In this document: piece by piece, positions 1-7,748 of the stretch | How positions within the stretch are numbered: the first letter of the stretch is position 1 | Layout: every line of letters starts with the position of its first letter | Origin: Myxococcales bacterium | Lineage (GTDB): Bacteria > Myxococcota_A > Polyangia > Palsa-1104 | Assembly (NCBI GenBank): GCA_023248835.1 | Contig: JAHFDU010000052.1 | Location: forward strand, 1,132 to 9,868 | DNA length: 8,737 bases | Reading direction: 5' to 3' | The notes under the pieces: model-generated | The model's database searches: none | Seen by the model: only the letters and a program-made list of their open reading frames with translations | Told to the model about the DNA's origin: nothing | Position numbers and translations under genes: made by a program

Positions 1-507
1 GCCGGTAACTGGCGCGCCATTCCACGGCCCCATTCGCCAGGAGACCACTGCGCTGCCGTTGCCGGAGGAGGCCAGAACCTTTGTTGGTGCAATCGGTACC
101 TGTGCGCTACCGCCATCGCTCTGTGTTCCGCCATCATCGCTCGGATTGTCCAGTGTGAGACCAAGCTCGACGGTTTGCCCAGGACGGACCTGCACCGAGC
201 CATTCCCGCTTGCGATCTCCTGGCCGCTCATGTCACGCGCAATCGCCGCCACTTCGAGAAGGCCCGACTTGAGTTGCACCATTTCCAGCGTCGCTGCAGT
301 AGGCAGCGAAATGGGTGTGACAGGCACCTTTTCGGTCAGTACCGTTATCGCTGTTTGGCCACCAAGAGAGAGTGCGAGCTCGATCGATGCGACCTCATTC
401 AGTGCACTTCCTCGCCCGATCACAACACGGACATATGTCCCGCTCTTGCAGCTCGCCAAAAGCTCCATCAGCGCAATTGCAAGGCCTATCCGAACGATTC
501 TTCGCAC
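1..507 (-). CDS. Lipoprotein with fibronectin type III domain (3' end beyond left edge)
   Basis: This is an incomplete minus-strand gene: 169 codons are visible and the frame is open at the left edge. The chosen start is GTG at 507-505, the first conventional start codon after the upstream in-frame stop; no good Shine-Dalgarno is seen. Residues 1-20 form a lipoprotein signal peptide: basic VRRIVR, a hydrophobic stretch, then lipobox LASC with Cys20. Residues 25-120 are beta-rich and resemble the N-terminal module common in deltaproteobacterial lipoproteins, with LEMVQLKSGLLEVAAIARD followed by a Gly/Ser/Asp-rich linker at 121-136. From about residue 138 (PIAPTKVLASSGNGSAVVSW) the sequence matches the opening strands of a fibronectin type III domain, cut by the window edge. 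The lipidated, envelope-facing location is inferred. The cargo or enzymatic domain, if any, would lie to the left. It could share a transcript with the lipid kinase 175 bases upstream. Confidence 0.75.
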   Translation of the reverse strand, partial: MRRIVRIGLAIALMELLASCKSGTYVRVVIGRGSALNEVASIELALSLGGQTAITVLTEKVPVTPISLPTAATLEMVQLKSGLLEVAAIARDMSGQEIASGNGSVQVRPGQTVELGLTLDNPSDDGGTQSDGGSAQVPIAPTKVLASSGNGSAVVSWRMGPWNGAPVTG

Positions 508-682
508 TCTCTCTTTATCGGCTGTTGGTGAAGTATCTTGATGATAGAATGGCGAGTTGCCAAGGGCGGCGATGTCGTCGTCGGTCGGCAGAAACCACCT
601 TGCCCACCATCGCCTATATCCGCACCGAAGATCCCCACCGCTTCCGCCGCCGCATTCCCTTCGATCAGTTCGACTCTACCCT
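508..682. other. Intergenic stretch between lipid kinase and lipoprotein genes
   Basis: These 175 bases separate two minus-strand genes. I see no convincing hairpin plus T-run terminator after the kinase stop and no clear promoter hexamers. On the minus strand one frame stays open from the TAG near 678 into the lipoprotein gene, but it has no ATG, GTG or TTG before 507, so I do not extend the gene into it. Confidence 0.5.
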
Positions 683-1630
683 CTAAAAGCGCAAGATCTG
701 CAGACGTGGGCCCATCCCGATCGAAACTGTACGAGCGGTGTAGAGCTCGCCGTCGAGGGTGTAGACCTGGGGCTCGGCGAAGCGCAGCTCGACCTGACTC
801 GCCAAGCGATCCAAATGACGCTCTCCGGTCAGTGGCCGACCGCTGATTGTTTTATGCAGCTGCAGCGCCATGTTCGCGGTGCTCAGCTCGGACGCGATCA
901 AATGCATTCGCCCAGGCAGGCTGCCGGCGCGCCATGCCACCCTCATTCCGAGACCGACGTCGGCGATGGTGGCTGCGACCACGTACCGCGGCGCAATGAC
1001 GGTGTGATCCGATTTGCCGTCGATGACGATTTCCATTGGCGTCGGCGCGAACAGCCGTTGAGCCAAACGGCCGCGGAAAAGACAGCTACCGACGGTGTGC
1101 AGGCCGAGCCCTGCGGCCGACAGCGGGCCGGGCGTGCGCTGATAGTACTCTTGCAAGAATCGCGCGCCCATCGCCGCGGCAAACAAAAAGCCGTAGCGCT
1201 CACCAACTTTCAACACGTCATGCTGTGCGATGGGCAGCGCGTCGCGTCGTCGTAGTCGCGTGACCAGACGTGCAAATGCGGCGCGCGGCGATCCGGTGAC
1301 GCCTAAATTGCGAGCGATGGTGTTGACGGTGCCGCCCGGAAGAAAAGCCAGCACCGGAAGTTCGCTGCCCGCGTTGCGAACCAGCTCCGTGAGCGTGCAT
1401 ACACTGGTGCCGTCGCCACCGCAACTGGCCACCAGCGCTACTTTCTCGCGACGAAAGTGGGCCACTGCCGCCGGCACGTCGGCTACTGACTCCGTGACCA
1501 CGACCTCGCCTTCGTCGCCGAGCAACGCCCGTAACTCGCTCGGCAATTCTGGTCGGCGTAACAAATGCCCGGCGTTGGGGTTGCAAATCACCCCGATGCG
1601 AGTGTCGTTCAGTGCTGAAAGGTTTCCCAT
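683..1630 (-). CDS. Diacylglycerol kinase-family lipid kinase (YegS/DagK/sphingosine kinase-like)
   Basis: This family phosphorylates a lipid hydroxyl, usually of diacylglycerol or a sphingoid base, with ATP at the inner face of the membrane. The protein is 315 residues from the chosen ATG at 1630-1628, close to the usual 290-330. Visible family motifs are VICNPNAG at 14-21, GGDGT at 71-75 (nucleotide binding), LPGGTVNTIARNLG at 97-110, and TLDGELY at 291-297 in the C-terminal beta domain, whose DGE is the conserved acidic site. ATGs exist 15 and 20 codons upstream, but they would place the 19-bp tandem repeat inside the protein. The family's first beta strand (RIGVICNP) begins about ten residues after the chosen start. 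No strong Shine-Dalgarno precedes any candidate. The gene is divergent from the outer-membrane protein gene, with 129 bases between starts. Catalytic motifs look intact; the lipid substrate cannot be told from sequence. Confidence 0.9.
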   Translation of the reverse strand: MGNLSALNDTRIGVICNPNAGHLLRRPELPSELRALLGDEGEVVVTESVADVPAAVAHFRREKVALVASCGGDGTSVCTLTELVRNAGSELPVLAFLPGGTVNTIARNLGVTGSPRAAFARLVTRLRRRDALPIAQHDVLKVGERYGFLFAAAMGARFLQEYYQRTPGPLSAAGLGLHTVGSCLFRGRLAQRLFAPTPMEIVIDGKSDHTVIAPRYVVAATIADVGLGMRVAWRAGSLPGRMHLIASELSTANMALQLHKTISGRPLTGERHLDRLASQVELRFAEPQVYTLDGELYTARTVSIGMGPRLQILRF

Positions 1631-1650
1631 TGACGGCGGACACATAACAT

Positions 1651-1688
1651 ATTTTTGCAGACCATTGCCATTTTTGCAGACCATTGCC
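1651..1688. repeat. Perfect 19-bp tandem direct repeat, two copies, between divergent genes
   Basis: ATTTTTGCAGACCATTGCC occurs at 1651-1669 and again at 1670-1688, back to back without mismatch, followed by a four-base start of a third copy (ATTT). It lies 21 bases upstream of the lipid kinase start and 72 bases upstream of the outer-membrane protein start. It is more A+T-rich than its surroundings. Two direct sites of about two helical turns would suit a regulator-binding array, but a simple duplication is equally possible. Confidence 0.9.
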
Positions 1689-1696
1689 ATTTATGA

Positions 1697-1702
1697 TTGA
1701 CA
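1697..1702 (+). promoter_or_regulatory. Candidate -35 element for the barrel/protease operon
   Basis: TTGACA is a perfect match to the sigma-70 -35 hexamer and sits 57 bases before the ATG at 1760. The expected -10 position (about 1720-1726, TACGCA) matches TATAAT poorly, so promoter use is uncertain. The 19-bp repeat ends eight bases upstream, a natural position for an activator. The TTG within this hexamer could be read as a translation start, but that is less likely than the signal-peptide ATG at 1760. Confidence 0.25.
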
Positions 1703-1759
1703 ACTTTCCGCTGCATGGGGTACGCAGCGACGGTTGCAAAGCTGAAATCGGGGCATTCT

Positions 1760-2941
1760 ATGCGGCTGTGGTTGGCAAAATTGATCATTGTAGTGGCTGC
1801 GCTCAGTGGCGCAACTGCGTCTGCCGACCCGACCGGTACTACTGCCACTGTTGAAAAATCATCCTCGCAGCCGGCGTTGCGCGGATTCGATTTCAATCTC
1901 ACCATGTGGGAAGTTTCTGGTGTCGACGCCGAGCCCGGTGCGTATGAGAATCAAATCGCGCTCATTTTCGAGCCGTCGTGGAATATTGGGCAAACCTTTT
2001 TCCCGAAGAGCTGGTGGAAACCGCTCACTTTGTCGTCGCGCCTCCTTGTCGAGTGGGAACTGACCGGAAACGACGCGTCTTTTCGCGGGCCGAGCTTTGC
2101 TTCGCCGACACTATTGCGCGACTCCCCCGAACAGGTAGCGATTGCTGAAGCGAGCGCGCAAGGCAAAGTTGCCGATTCGGGGGTGGTCACTGGGAGTGGC
2201 CGTCGCGCCACTGTTTCCGATCTCTGGCTCGGCCTGAGTCACAACAAGCTGGTCACCATTCCCAAGCTCGGCATCGATGTAGGACTCGCGGCACGGTTGG
2301 TGCTGCCGACTTCGCAAGAGAGTCGCAACACCGGCTTTCAAGCAGCTCCGTCGCTGACGTTGCTCCTCAATCGCAAGCTATGGCGCTTCGATTTCGGCTA
2401 TGGCTTTCGCGCGGCGAAATATTTCTATGCCGAGAAGGTTGCCAGCATCGGCAAGCTCGACGGTACCGTGTCGGTGAATGGGCAGAATGTAACGCCGCTG
2501 TCGTTCGATAGTTCGGGAACGCTGACGCCGAATTTCGGGTTTGTAAATTTTTTCACCGTAGGTCTTGAGTTGCCGAAAGGCTTTTCCCTTGAGGCTGACT
2601 ATTTCTTGTTTAATGTGTTTTCCAATTCGCTGTCGAACTGTGCGGTGGCCGGCGTGCCCACCGCCGATGTCTGTCGCGACGGCCATGCGCTCGGCGACAT
2701 TCGCAGCCCGGCCGAGCGCGACAGTCAATGGTTTCTGCTTGAGGTCGACTACAAGCCGCCGCCGATGGATTGGTGGACGATCGGGCTCGGCATTTCGACC
2801 TACGCGCCGCTGCGACTGCCGAACGGCACCATTGCCAATCCGATCATCCAAGTCAATCGCAACAATTACACCACGGTGTATCTGTCGCTGGCGGTCAACG
2901 CCGAGTCACTCGCCACACGCTTGAAAAAGAAAGGCAATTGA
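1760..2941 (+). CDS. Exported beta-strand-rich protein, probable outer-membrane barrel
   Basis: I do not recognise a named family. The protein is 393 residues from ATG 1760, preceded by GGGG at 1750-1753. This start gives a textbook signal peptide: MRLWLAK, a hydrophobic core LIIVVAAL, and a cleavage site ATASA|DP after residue 22. The frame also continues upstream to a TTG at 1697 and an ATG at 1715, but these would bury the signal peptide. The mature part has many alternating hydrophobic/aromatic strands, for example WRFDFGYGFRAAKYFY (208-223), FVNFFTVGLELPKGFSLEAD (261-280) and WWTIGLGISTYAPLR (338-352), typical of outer-membrane beta barrels. Cys294 and Cys305 could form a disulphide in an exposed loop. 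The C-terminus (LKKKGN) lacks the usual terminal aromatic, so BAM recognition is not canonical. The stop lies one base before the metalloprotease ATG, so the two are surely co-translated. A channel, anchor or partner for the protease is inference. Confidence 0.8.
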   Translation: MRLWLAKLIIVVAALSGATASADPTGTTATVEKSSSQPALRGFDFNLTMWEVSGVDAEPGAYENQIALIFEPSWNIGQTFFPKSWWKPLTLSSRLLVEWELTGNDASFRGPSFASPTLLRDSPEQVAIAEASAQGKVADSGVVTGSGRRATVSDLWLGLSHNKLVTIPKLGIDVGLAARLVLPTSQESRNTGFQAAPSLTLLLNRKLWRFDFGYGFRAAKYFYAEKVASIGKLDGTVSVNGQNVTPLSFDSSGTLTPNFGFVNFFTVGLELPKGFSLEADYFLFNVFSNSLSNCAVAGVPTADVCRDGHALGDIRSPAERDSQWFLLEVDYKPPPMDWWTIGLGISTYAPLRLPNGTIANPIIQVNRNNYTTVYLSLAVNAESLATRLKKKGN

Positions 2942-2942
2942 G

Positions 2943-5900
2943 ATGAAAAAGTTCGCGATTCTCGCTCTGCTTGGAGCTGCATGCGCCAGTGAACCAGCGC
3001 CGCGCTACGCGGTGCAAGCCGATGTTATCGCCAAGAGCGATCTCGACGGTACTTGGTATTTTCTTCAGACGATGATTGGAGTGCCTTATTCAACCGGCTT
3101 CACCTTTATCGGAGAGCAGGGCGGGCAGGAGCTGGAAAAAATTCGTTGGGACATTCAGGAAGACGTTCTGACCGCCCGTCGTAGTTATGAATTCGTGCGC
3201 AACACGGAAAAGGGAGAGCCGTCGCAGAATCCTGGCGTCAAGGACTACATGGGCGCACCGATTGCCGCTTTCAAAATCAAGTCTCATTTCGACATCGTTC
3301 GCGATTACAACGCATCGACCGGCGAAGAGCTCAACAAGATCGTCGAGAACACCGAGCGCAAATGGTACGAGCGCAAATTCATCCATGTCGATTGGTCGGA
3401 AAATTTGATCTCTAGTTTTGATTTTCTCGCCGCCTTTGTCACTGGAAGTGAAGACGGTACCGCGATCAAGACCCAGCCGGCCAACTACTATGTCTCCGAT
3501 CCCAATGATCCCGACGCAGTCCGGATCGAGCGTCCCTCAGAAAACGAGTCGGCGAACTATCTTGAAGTGACACAAAAGCTTCGCGCTACACCTGAGACCT
3601 ATGCATTCAGCGACGGCACTTCGTATCCCATCTGCTGGTTCTCCTATCATACCGAAGATTGCGCCAGCCAAGAGTTGAAGGTGCGCAACTCGTTTTGGAA
3701 GACCACGCCGCGCGACTACGATCCGATGGTCTATGACGATCACATGATGGAACGTTTCGGTTTTTTCACCAGCGATCGGTCGAGTTACAATCGCCAGTAT
3801 GCCGAGACGTTTTCGGGTCTCAAGCGACTCATCAATCGCTACAACATTTGGCAACATACGATCGATCCCGACACCGCCAAAACCTGCCAGAAAGACCTCG
3901 ATTGCGGATCACAGGCTTCGGGGGTGCGTTGTGACCTGGCGCTTCCCGATGCGAAACTAGACGAAAAAACCAGCGCCGTTATTGGTCGCTGCACGTTGCC
4001 TTACGCGGTGCGAAATCTGGAAGACCCGAAGCCTGGCAGCCGTGATCTAGGGCCGCGCCAGATCGTTTACTACCTAAACGATACATTTCCGAAGGAACTG
4101 ATTGAGTCGGCGCAAAAGCTTGCCGATGAATACGACAGCACCCTGCAGGAGATCTATAAGTCTCTCGTTGGCAGCGACGCGCCGAGTCGCATGTTCACGC
4201 TGTGTGTGAACAATCCGGTGGTGGACGGCGACCCGCAGGAGTGCGGACCCAAGGGCACGCATGCGCGCATTGGCGATCTTCGCCACAGTCTCATCTATTG
4301 GGTCGATGAGCCGCAGCGCGCCCGCCTGCTTGGTTACGGACCGGCGGCGACCGATCCAGAGACGGGTGAGATTATTGCAGGAACCGCTTTTGTTTACGGG
4401 GGCTCTGTCGACACCTATTCGGCGCAGGCGCGCGACATTGTTGAGTTGGTCAACGGCGACATCAAGGCCGACCAATTTGTGCTTGGCACCAATGTTAAAG
4501 ATTGGGTGAACGACAATCTGAATGGACCGCGCAGTCGGCCGCTCAGCCAGGCTGAGGTCGATCACATGGCCGATGCGATGGACTTGTCTTGGACTGCGGG
4601 GCTGCCCAAGACACCGTCGCTGCAAAAGGGTTCGGCCGTCGAGATGCTCAAGATGGCGCGCGCGCGCAGTCAAACGCTGAGTGGTTCATCGCTGCTTGGA
4701 GCGGATCCGGGAGAGACCTCGCGACGACTCGCCAAGTTGAAGGGCACCGACATCGAGCGAAAAATGGTTACCGGAGAGACGTTGGTGGCGCGCGGCATCG
4801 ATCCGCACACGGCGGCCGACAAAGTCAACGCCAAGAACATCGCACCGCTCGAGCTGTACAACCCCGAACGCTCGCGTCAGCTCAGGCGCATGCGTAACAA
4901 GCTTGGTAGCCACGGCGTCGATTTGGCGGAGACGGTGGATGATGCGGTGATCGGATTTGCGGCGCTGCAAAAGGGCAAGCCGGCCGAAGAAGTGTGGCGT
5001 TTGATTCGGGCCCAGGTGTTTCGCTCTACTGCAGAGCATGAAGTCGGTCACACCGTTGGCTTGCGTCACAACTTTGCCGGCTCGATCGATGCGATGAACT
5101 ATCCCAAGACCTATTGGGATTTGCGCACCGCCAACGGCCACAAGCCGCAGCCGCGCTATCTTGATCCGGAGTCACCAGCGGAGCAGCAGGGAGTCAAGAC
5201 TCCGCTCGGTTTGCAGGCCGGAATCTCTGAGTTTCAGACCTCGTCGATCATGGACTATGGCGCCAAGTTCAACAGCGACATCAATGGCATTGGTCGCTAC
5301 GACCGCGCGGCGTTGAAATTTGGTTACGGACAATTGGTCGAAGTGTTCAACCAGGTCAAAGATCCGTACCGCTTGGGCGTGCTGCAGGCGACCGCGACCT
5401 GGGGATTGGCCCAGCCACTGACGCTCGATTGCAAAGGCAACGACTACATCAGCGTGCACTACACGACGATGCCGGAATTGGTCGACCTGGAAGATCGCCA
5501 GAATGTCGAATTCTCGAAGATCACGATGGCGGATTCCTCCAAGAGTTGCGCTTATCCCGACAAAGTTGAGCAAGACGCGCAAAAACATTTTGTTGTCCCC
5601 TACAAATTCTGCTCGGACGAGTTCGAGGGCGCAGCGGTTGATTGCAACACCTTCGATCGTGGCGCCGACGTCTACGAGATTGCGCAAAATGCTATTTCCA
5701 CCTATCGCAACTATTATCTCTTCAACAATTTCGCGCGGGATCGACGTGGCTGGAATCCGAATGACTACATCGACCGCATTCAGAGTCGTTACCTCGACGT
5801 GCTCCATACCCAGATGCAGTTCTACGTTCTGTTTCGTGCCGACTACGCCGATACGATTCCCGACGATGGCAAGAGCGGAAATTTCTGGCGCTCGCCGACC

Positions 5901-6773
5901 GGCTGGGGGCCTTACACCGCTGCGGTGACCTCAGGATTCAATCTACTCGGCGAGATCTTGACCGAGCCGGTGCCTGGCCCTTACTACAAGTACTTGCAGC
6001 CGAGTCCGACTGGTGAGCCAAGGTATTTCTACCAGCAGAACGACTACGGAACTGGCAACGCCGCATTCACGCTCAATGTTCCCGCTGGGCGCTATTTCAC
6101 CACCGAGTGGGACTACGACTCGGGTTACTACTGGTATGAGCACATCAAGTACATCGGCAGCTTTCACGACAAGGTGCTGGCGATGTTAAACCTCGCCGAT
6201 CCGGAGACTTGGTTCCTCGGCAAAGATACTGCCACCGACGTGCGTCAGTACGCAATCAACTATTACCGCCTGTTTGGCCAGCAGATGATCGAAACCTGGG
6301 CGGCGGCGCTTACCGACCACTGGGATCGGGTGGCGCCGGTGTGGGATGGCACTGCGCTTAAGCCGCGGCCGATGTCCGACATGATGAACGCTCCCAAGGA
6401 CGGGGCGATTCCTATCGATCCGCAGATCGGTTTTTCAGTTCAGCTGTTTGCCGGTGTCTTTGGCATAACGCTGATTCCAGGTACCTATGATCCGACCTTC
6501 TTCGACTCGTCGCGGATTTGGCTGCTTGGGAACGGACACCAGATTTTGGTATCGAAGCCGACCGTGACATTCACCGATCCCGACAGCGGCAAGATCTATG
6601 AAGCGCTGACTTTGAAAGAGAAAGGCGTGGAAACTGGTATCGGCGCGCGCATGATCGCACGGGCCAATGAGCTCTTGGATCTAGTCGACAAAACCGATCC
6701 AGCGACGCTCGCCAATCTGCGCGCCTACGTGCAGCTGCTTGACACCATGCGCTCCGTTTCAGAAATCGATTAA
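2943..6773 (+). CDS. Very large zinc-dependent metalloprotease lipoprotein (metzincin-type, DUF4953/DUF5117-like)
   Basis: The 1276-residue protein starts at ATG 2943, one base after the preceding stop, with GAAAGG about ten bases upstream as Shine-Dalgarno. Residues 1-14 (MKKFAILALLGAAC) form a short lipoprotein signal peptide with Cys14 as lipidation site; Gly at -3 makes the lipobox imperfect. The active site HEVGHTVGLRHNFAGS begins at residue 699: His699, His703 and His709 are zinc ligands and Glu700 the catalytic base, matching HExxHxxGxxH exactly. SSIMDY with Met770 is a likely Met-turn 61 residues later. Upstream, HSLIYWVDEPQ and GYGPAATDPETGEII (464-478) resemble the segment preceding the protease domain in the DUF4953/DUF5117 family of zinc-dependent metalloproteases. 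Cys315, 321, 330 and 350 form a small cysteine-rich insert. About 500 residues follow the active site without a recognised domain or membrane helix. It is longer than most relatives I recall (about 800-900). The substrate is unknown; action at the cell surface or periplasm is inferred. Confidence 0.88.
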   Translation: MKKFAILALLGAACASEPAPRYAVQADVIAKSDLDGTWYFLQTMIGVPYSTGFTFIGEQGGQELEKIRWDIQEDVLTARRSYEFVRNTEKGEPSQNPGVKDYMGAPIAAFKIKSHFDIVRDYNASTGEELNKIVENTERKWYERKFIHVDWSENLISSFDFLAAFVTGSEDGTAIKTQPANYYVSDPNDPDAVRIERPSENESANYLEVTQKLRATPETYAFSDGTSYPICWFSYHTEDCASQELKVRNSFWKTTPRDYDPMVYDDHMMERFGFFTSDRSSYNRQYAETFSGLKRLINRYNIWQHTIDPDTAKTCQKDLDCGSQASGVRCDLALPDAKLDEKTSAVIGRCTLPYAVRNLEDPKPGSRDLGPRQIVYYLNDTFPKELIESAQKLADEYDSTLQEIYKSLVGSDAPSRMFTLCVNNPVVDGDPQECGPKGTHARIGDLRHSLIYWVDEPQRARLLGYGPAATDPETGEIIAGTAFVYGGSVDTYSAQARDIVELVNGDIKADQFVLGTNVKDWVNDNLNGPRSRPLSQAEVDHMADAMDLSWTAGLPKTPSLQKGSAVEMLKMARARSQTLSGSSLLGADPGETSRRLAKLKGTDIERKMVTGETLVARGIDPHTAADKVNAKNIAPLELYNPERSRQLRRMRNKLGSHGVDLAETVDDAVIGFAALQKGKPAEEVWRLIRAQVFRSTAEHEVGHTVGLRHNFAGSIDAMNYPKTYWDLRTANGHKPQPRYLDPESPAEQQGVKTPLGLQAGISEFQTSSIMDYGAKFNSDINGIGRYDRAALKFGYGQLVEVFNQVKDPYRLGVLQATATWGLAQPLTLDCKGNDYISVHYTTMPELVDLEDRQNVEFSKITMADSSKSCAYPDKVEQDAQKHFVVPYKFCSDEFEGAAVDCNTFDRGADVYEIAQNAISTYRNYYLFNNFARDRRGWNPNDYIDRIQSRYLDVLHTQMQFYVLFRADYADTIPDDGKSGNFWRSPTGWGPYTAAVTSGFNLLGEILTEPVPGPYYKYLQPSPTGEPRYFYQQNDYGTGNAAFTLNVPAGRYFTTEWDYDSGYYWYEHIKYIGSFHDKVLAMLNLADPETWFLGKDTATDVRQYAINYYRLFGQQMIETWAAALTDHWDRVAPVWDGTALKPRPMSDMMNAPKDGAIPIDPQIGFSVQLFAGVFGITLIPGTYDPTFFDSSRIWLLGNGHQILVSKPTVTFTDPDSGKIYEALTLKEKGVETGIGARMIARANELLDLVDKTDPATLANLRAYVQLLDTMRSVSEID

Positions 6774-6820
6774 GACGTCACCGCACCGACGATAGAACAA
6801 TAAGACTTAGTCTGATTTCT
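6761..6820. terminator. Imperfect inverted repeat over both convergent stop codons, possible bidirectional terminator
   Basis: AGAAATC at 6761-6767 is perfectly complementary to GATTTCT at 6814-6820. With one bulge and one mismatch, pairing extends inward through GA and TAAG, giving about 13 pairs around a loop of roughly 30 bases. The arms contain the last codons and stops of the protease (TAA 6771-6773) and MeaB (TAA, minus strand, 6809-6807). The stem is weak and A+T-rich and is not followed by a clean T-run, so it is at best a poor intrinsic terminator. The gap between the two stops is only 33 bases. Confidence 0.3.
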
Positions 6821-7748
6821 TGCCGATGTGCTGGATCATCGTTTCGGCCGCGCTGTATGGATCGAGCGTGCGGCGAGCCACCGCTTCGAGCAAATCTAAA
6901 TGGGCGCGAAGTTCTCCGTCGGTGAGTCGGCGAAATTTGTCGAGCACCAGTTCGCGCACCGTCACCTCGGCACGCTTGCGTGAGCGAGCGGCGCTGTCGT
7001 CGGAGTTGCGAGCACGAAAGCGCTCGATCGCGTTTGCGAGTTCGTCGATGCCTTTGCCGGTGGTGGCGACGGTGCGCACGATCTCGACCGGAGCGGAGTC
7101 GTGACCGCGCAGTTCAAGCATCGACACCAAGTCGCGCACGGTGCGATCGGCGCCTTCGCGATCGGATTTGTTGACCACCAAGATATCGGCGATTTCCAAA
7201 ATGCCGGCTTTGATCGCTTGTATGTCGTCGCCGAGCCCAGGCACGGTGACGACGATCGAAGCGTCGACCTGCGAGACCACCTCGACTTCGTCCTGGCCGA
7301 CTCCGACGGTCTCGATAATCACCACGTCGAATCCCATCGCGTCGAGCACCGAAGCTACATCGCTGGTGGAGCGCGACAAGCCGCCCAAATGGCCGCGGGT
7401 GGCCAGCGAACGAATAAATACCCCGGAATCGGTGGCGTGGCGCTGCATGCGAATGCGGTCGCCCAAGATGGCACCACCGGAAAACGGACTCGAGGGATCG
7501 ACAGCGACAACACCCACTCGCTTTTGCTGTGCGCGATAGAGTGAAATCAGCGCATCCACGACGGTGGATTTTCCAGCGCCCGGATTTCCGGTGACACCAA
7601 GCAAGAACGCGCGGCCGGTGTGCGGATAGATCCGCTTCATCACCTCAATCGCGCTCGGGCAGACGTCGTCTAGATCGCGCATCAGCCGAGCCGCAATGCG
7701 AACATTGCCCTTGAGTACTGCGTCGGCGGTTTTCTGTGGGTCAGACAT
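6807..7748 (-). CDS. meaB: Methylmalonyl-CoA mutase-associated GTPase MeaB (ArgK family)
   Basis: MeaB is a G3E-type P-loop GTPase that loads and protects adenosylcobalamin in methylmalonyl-CoA mutase (or related B12 acyl-CoA mutases) in the cytoplasm. The protein is 313 residues, normal for the family. Motifs: Walker A GVTGNPGAGKST at 51-62; the ArgK/MeaB signature DPSSPFSGGAILGDRIRM at 84-101; switch region ETVGVGQDEVEV at 146-157; guanine-specificity NKSD at 193-196; and a C-terminal helical dimerisation region to 313. The start ATG at 7748-7746 lies inside the last codons of the acyl-CoA dehydrogenase gene and overlaps it by eight bases, so translation is coupled. The frame is open for 63 more codons upstream, but that stretch is the dehydrogenase coding region in another frame. 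No mutase gene is visible in the window; it must be elsewhere. Confidence 0.95.
   Translation of the reverse strand: MSDPQKTADAVLKGNVRIAARLMRDLDDVCPSAIEVMKRIYPHTGRAFLLGVTGNPGAGKSTVVDALISLYRAQQKRVGVVAVDPSSPFSGGAILGDRIRMQRHATDSGVFIRSLATRGHLGGLSRSTSDVASVLDAMGFDVVIIETVGVGQDEVEVVSQVDASIVVTVPGLGDDIQAIKAGILEIADILVVNKSDREGADRTVRDLVSMLELRGHDSAPVEIVRTVATTGKGIDELANAIERFRARNSDDSAARSRKRAEVTVRELVLDKFRRLTDGELRAHLDLLEAVARRTLDPYSAAETMIQHIGKKSD

Noticed and set aside
59..541. A 160-codon plus-strand open frame rich in Ser, Pro and Arg
   Set aside because: It has no recognisable domain, and the minus strand over the same bases encodes a lipoprotein signal peptide and a fibronectin type III start.
557..1255. 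A 232-codon plus-strand open frame opposite the lipid kinase
   Set aside because: Its product is low-complexity Arg/Ala/Gln-rich sequence; the minus-strand frame carries intact GGDGT and DGE kinase motifs.
1631..1690. Longer start for the lipid kinase through the tandem repeat
   Set aside because: It would add 20 residues encoded mainly by the 19-bp repeat before the conserved first strand, with no Shine-Dalgarno to support it.
1218..1739. A second minus-strand open frame overlapping the kinase 5' end
   Set aside because: It is an out-of-frame reading of the kinase gene and the tandem repeat, without any family motif.
1697..1759. TTG start (or ATG 1715) for the barrel protein
   Set aside because: The TTG is part of a TTGACA hexamer, and both starts would leave the signal peptide internal; ATG 1760 gives a standard signal peptide.
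4655..4670. GC-alternating run (gcgcgcgcgc) in the protease gene
   Set aside because: It is short and in frame, encoding ARARS-type residues; codon bias explains it.
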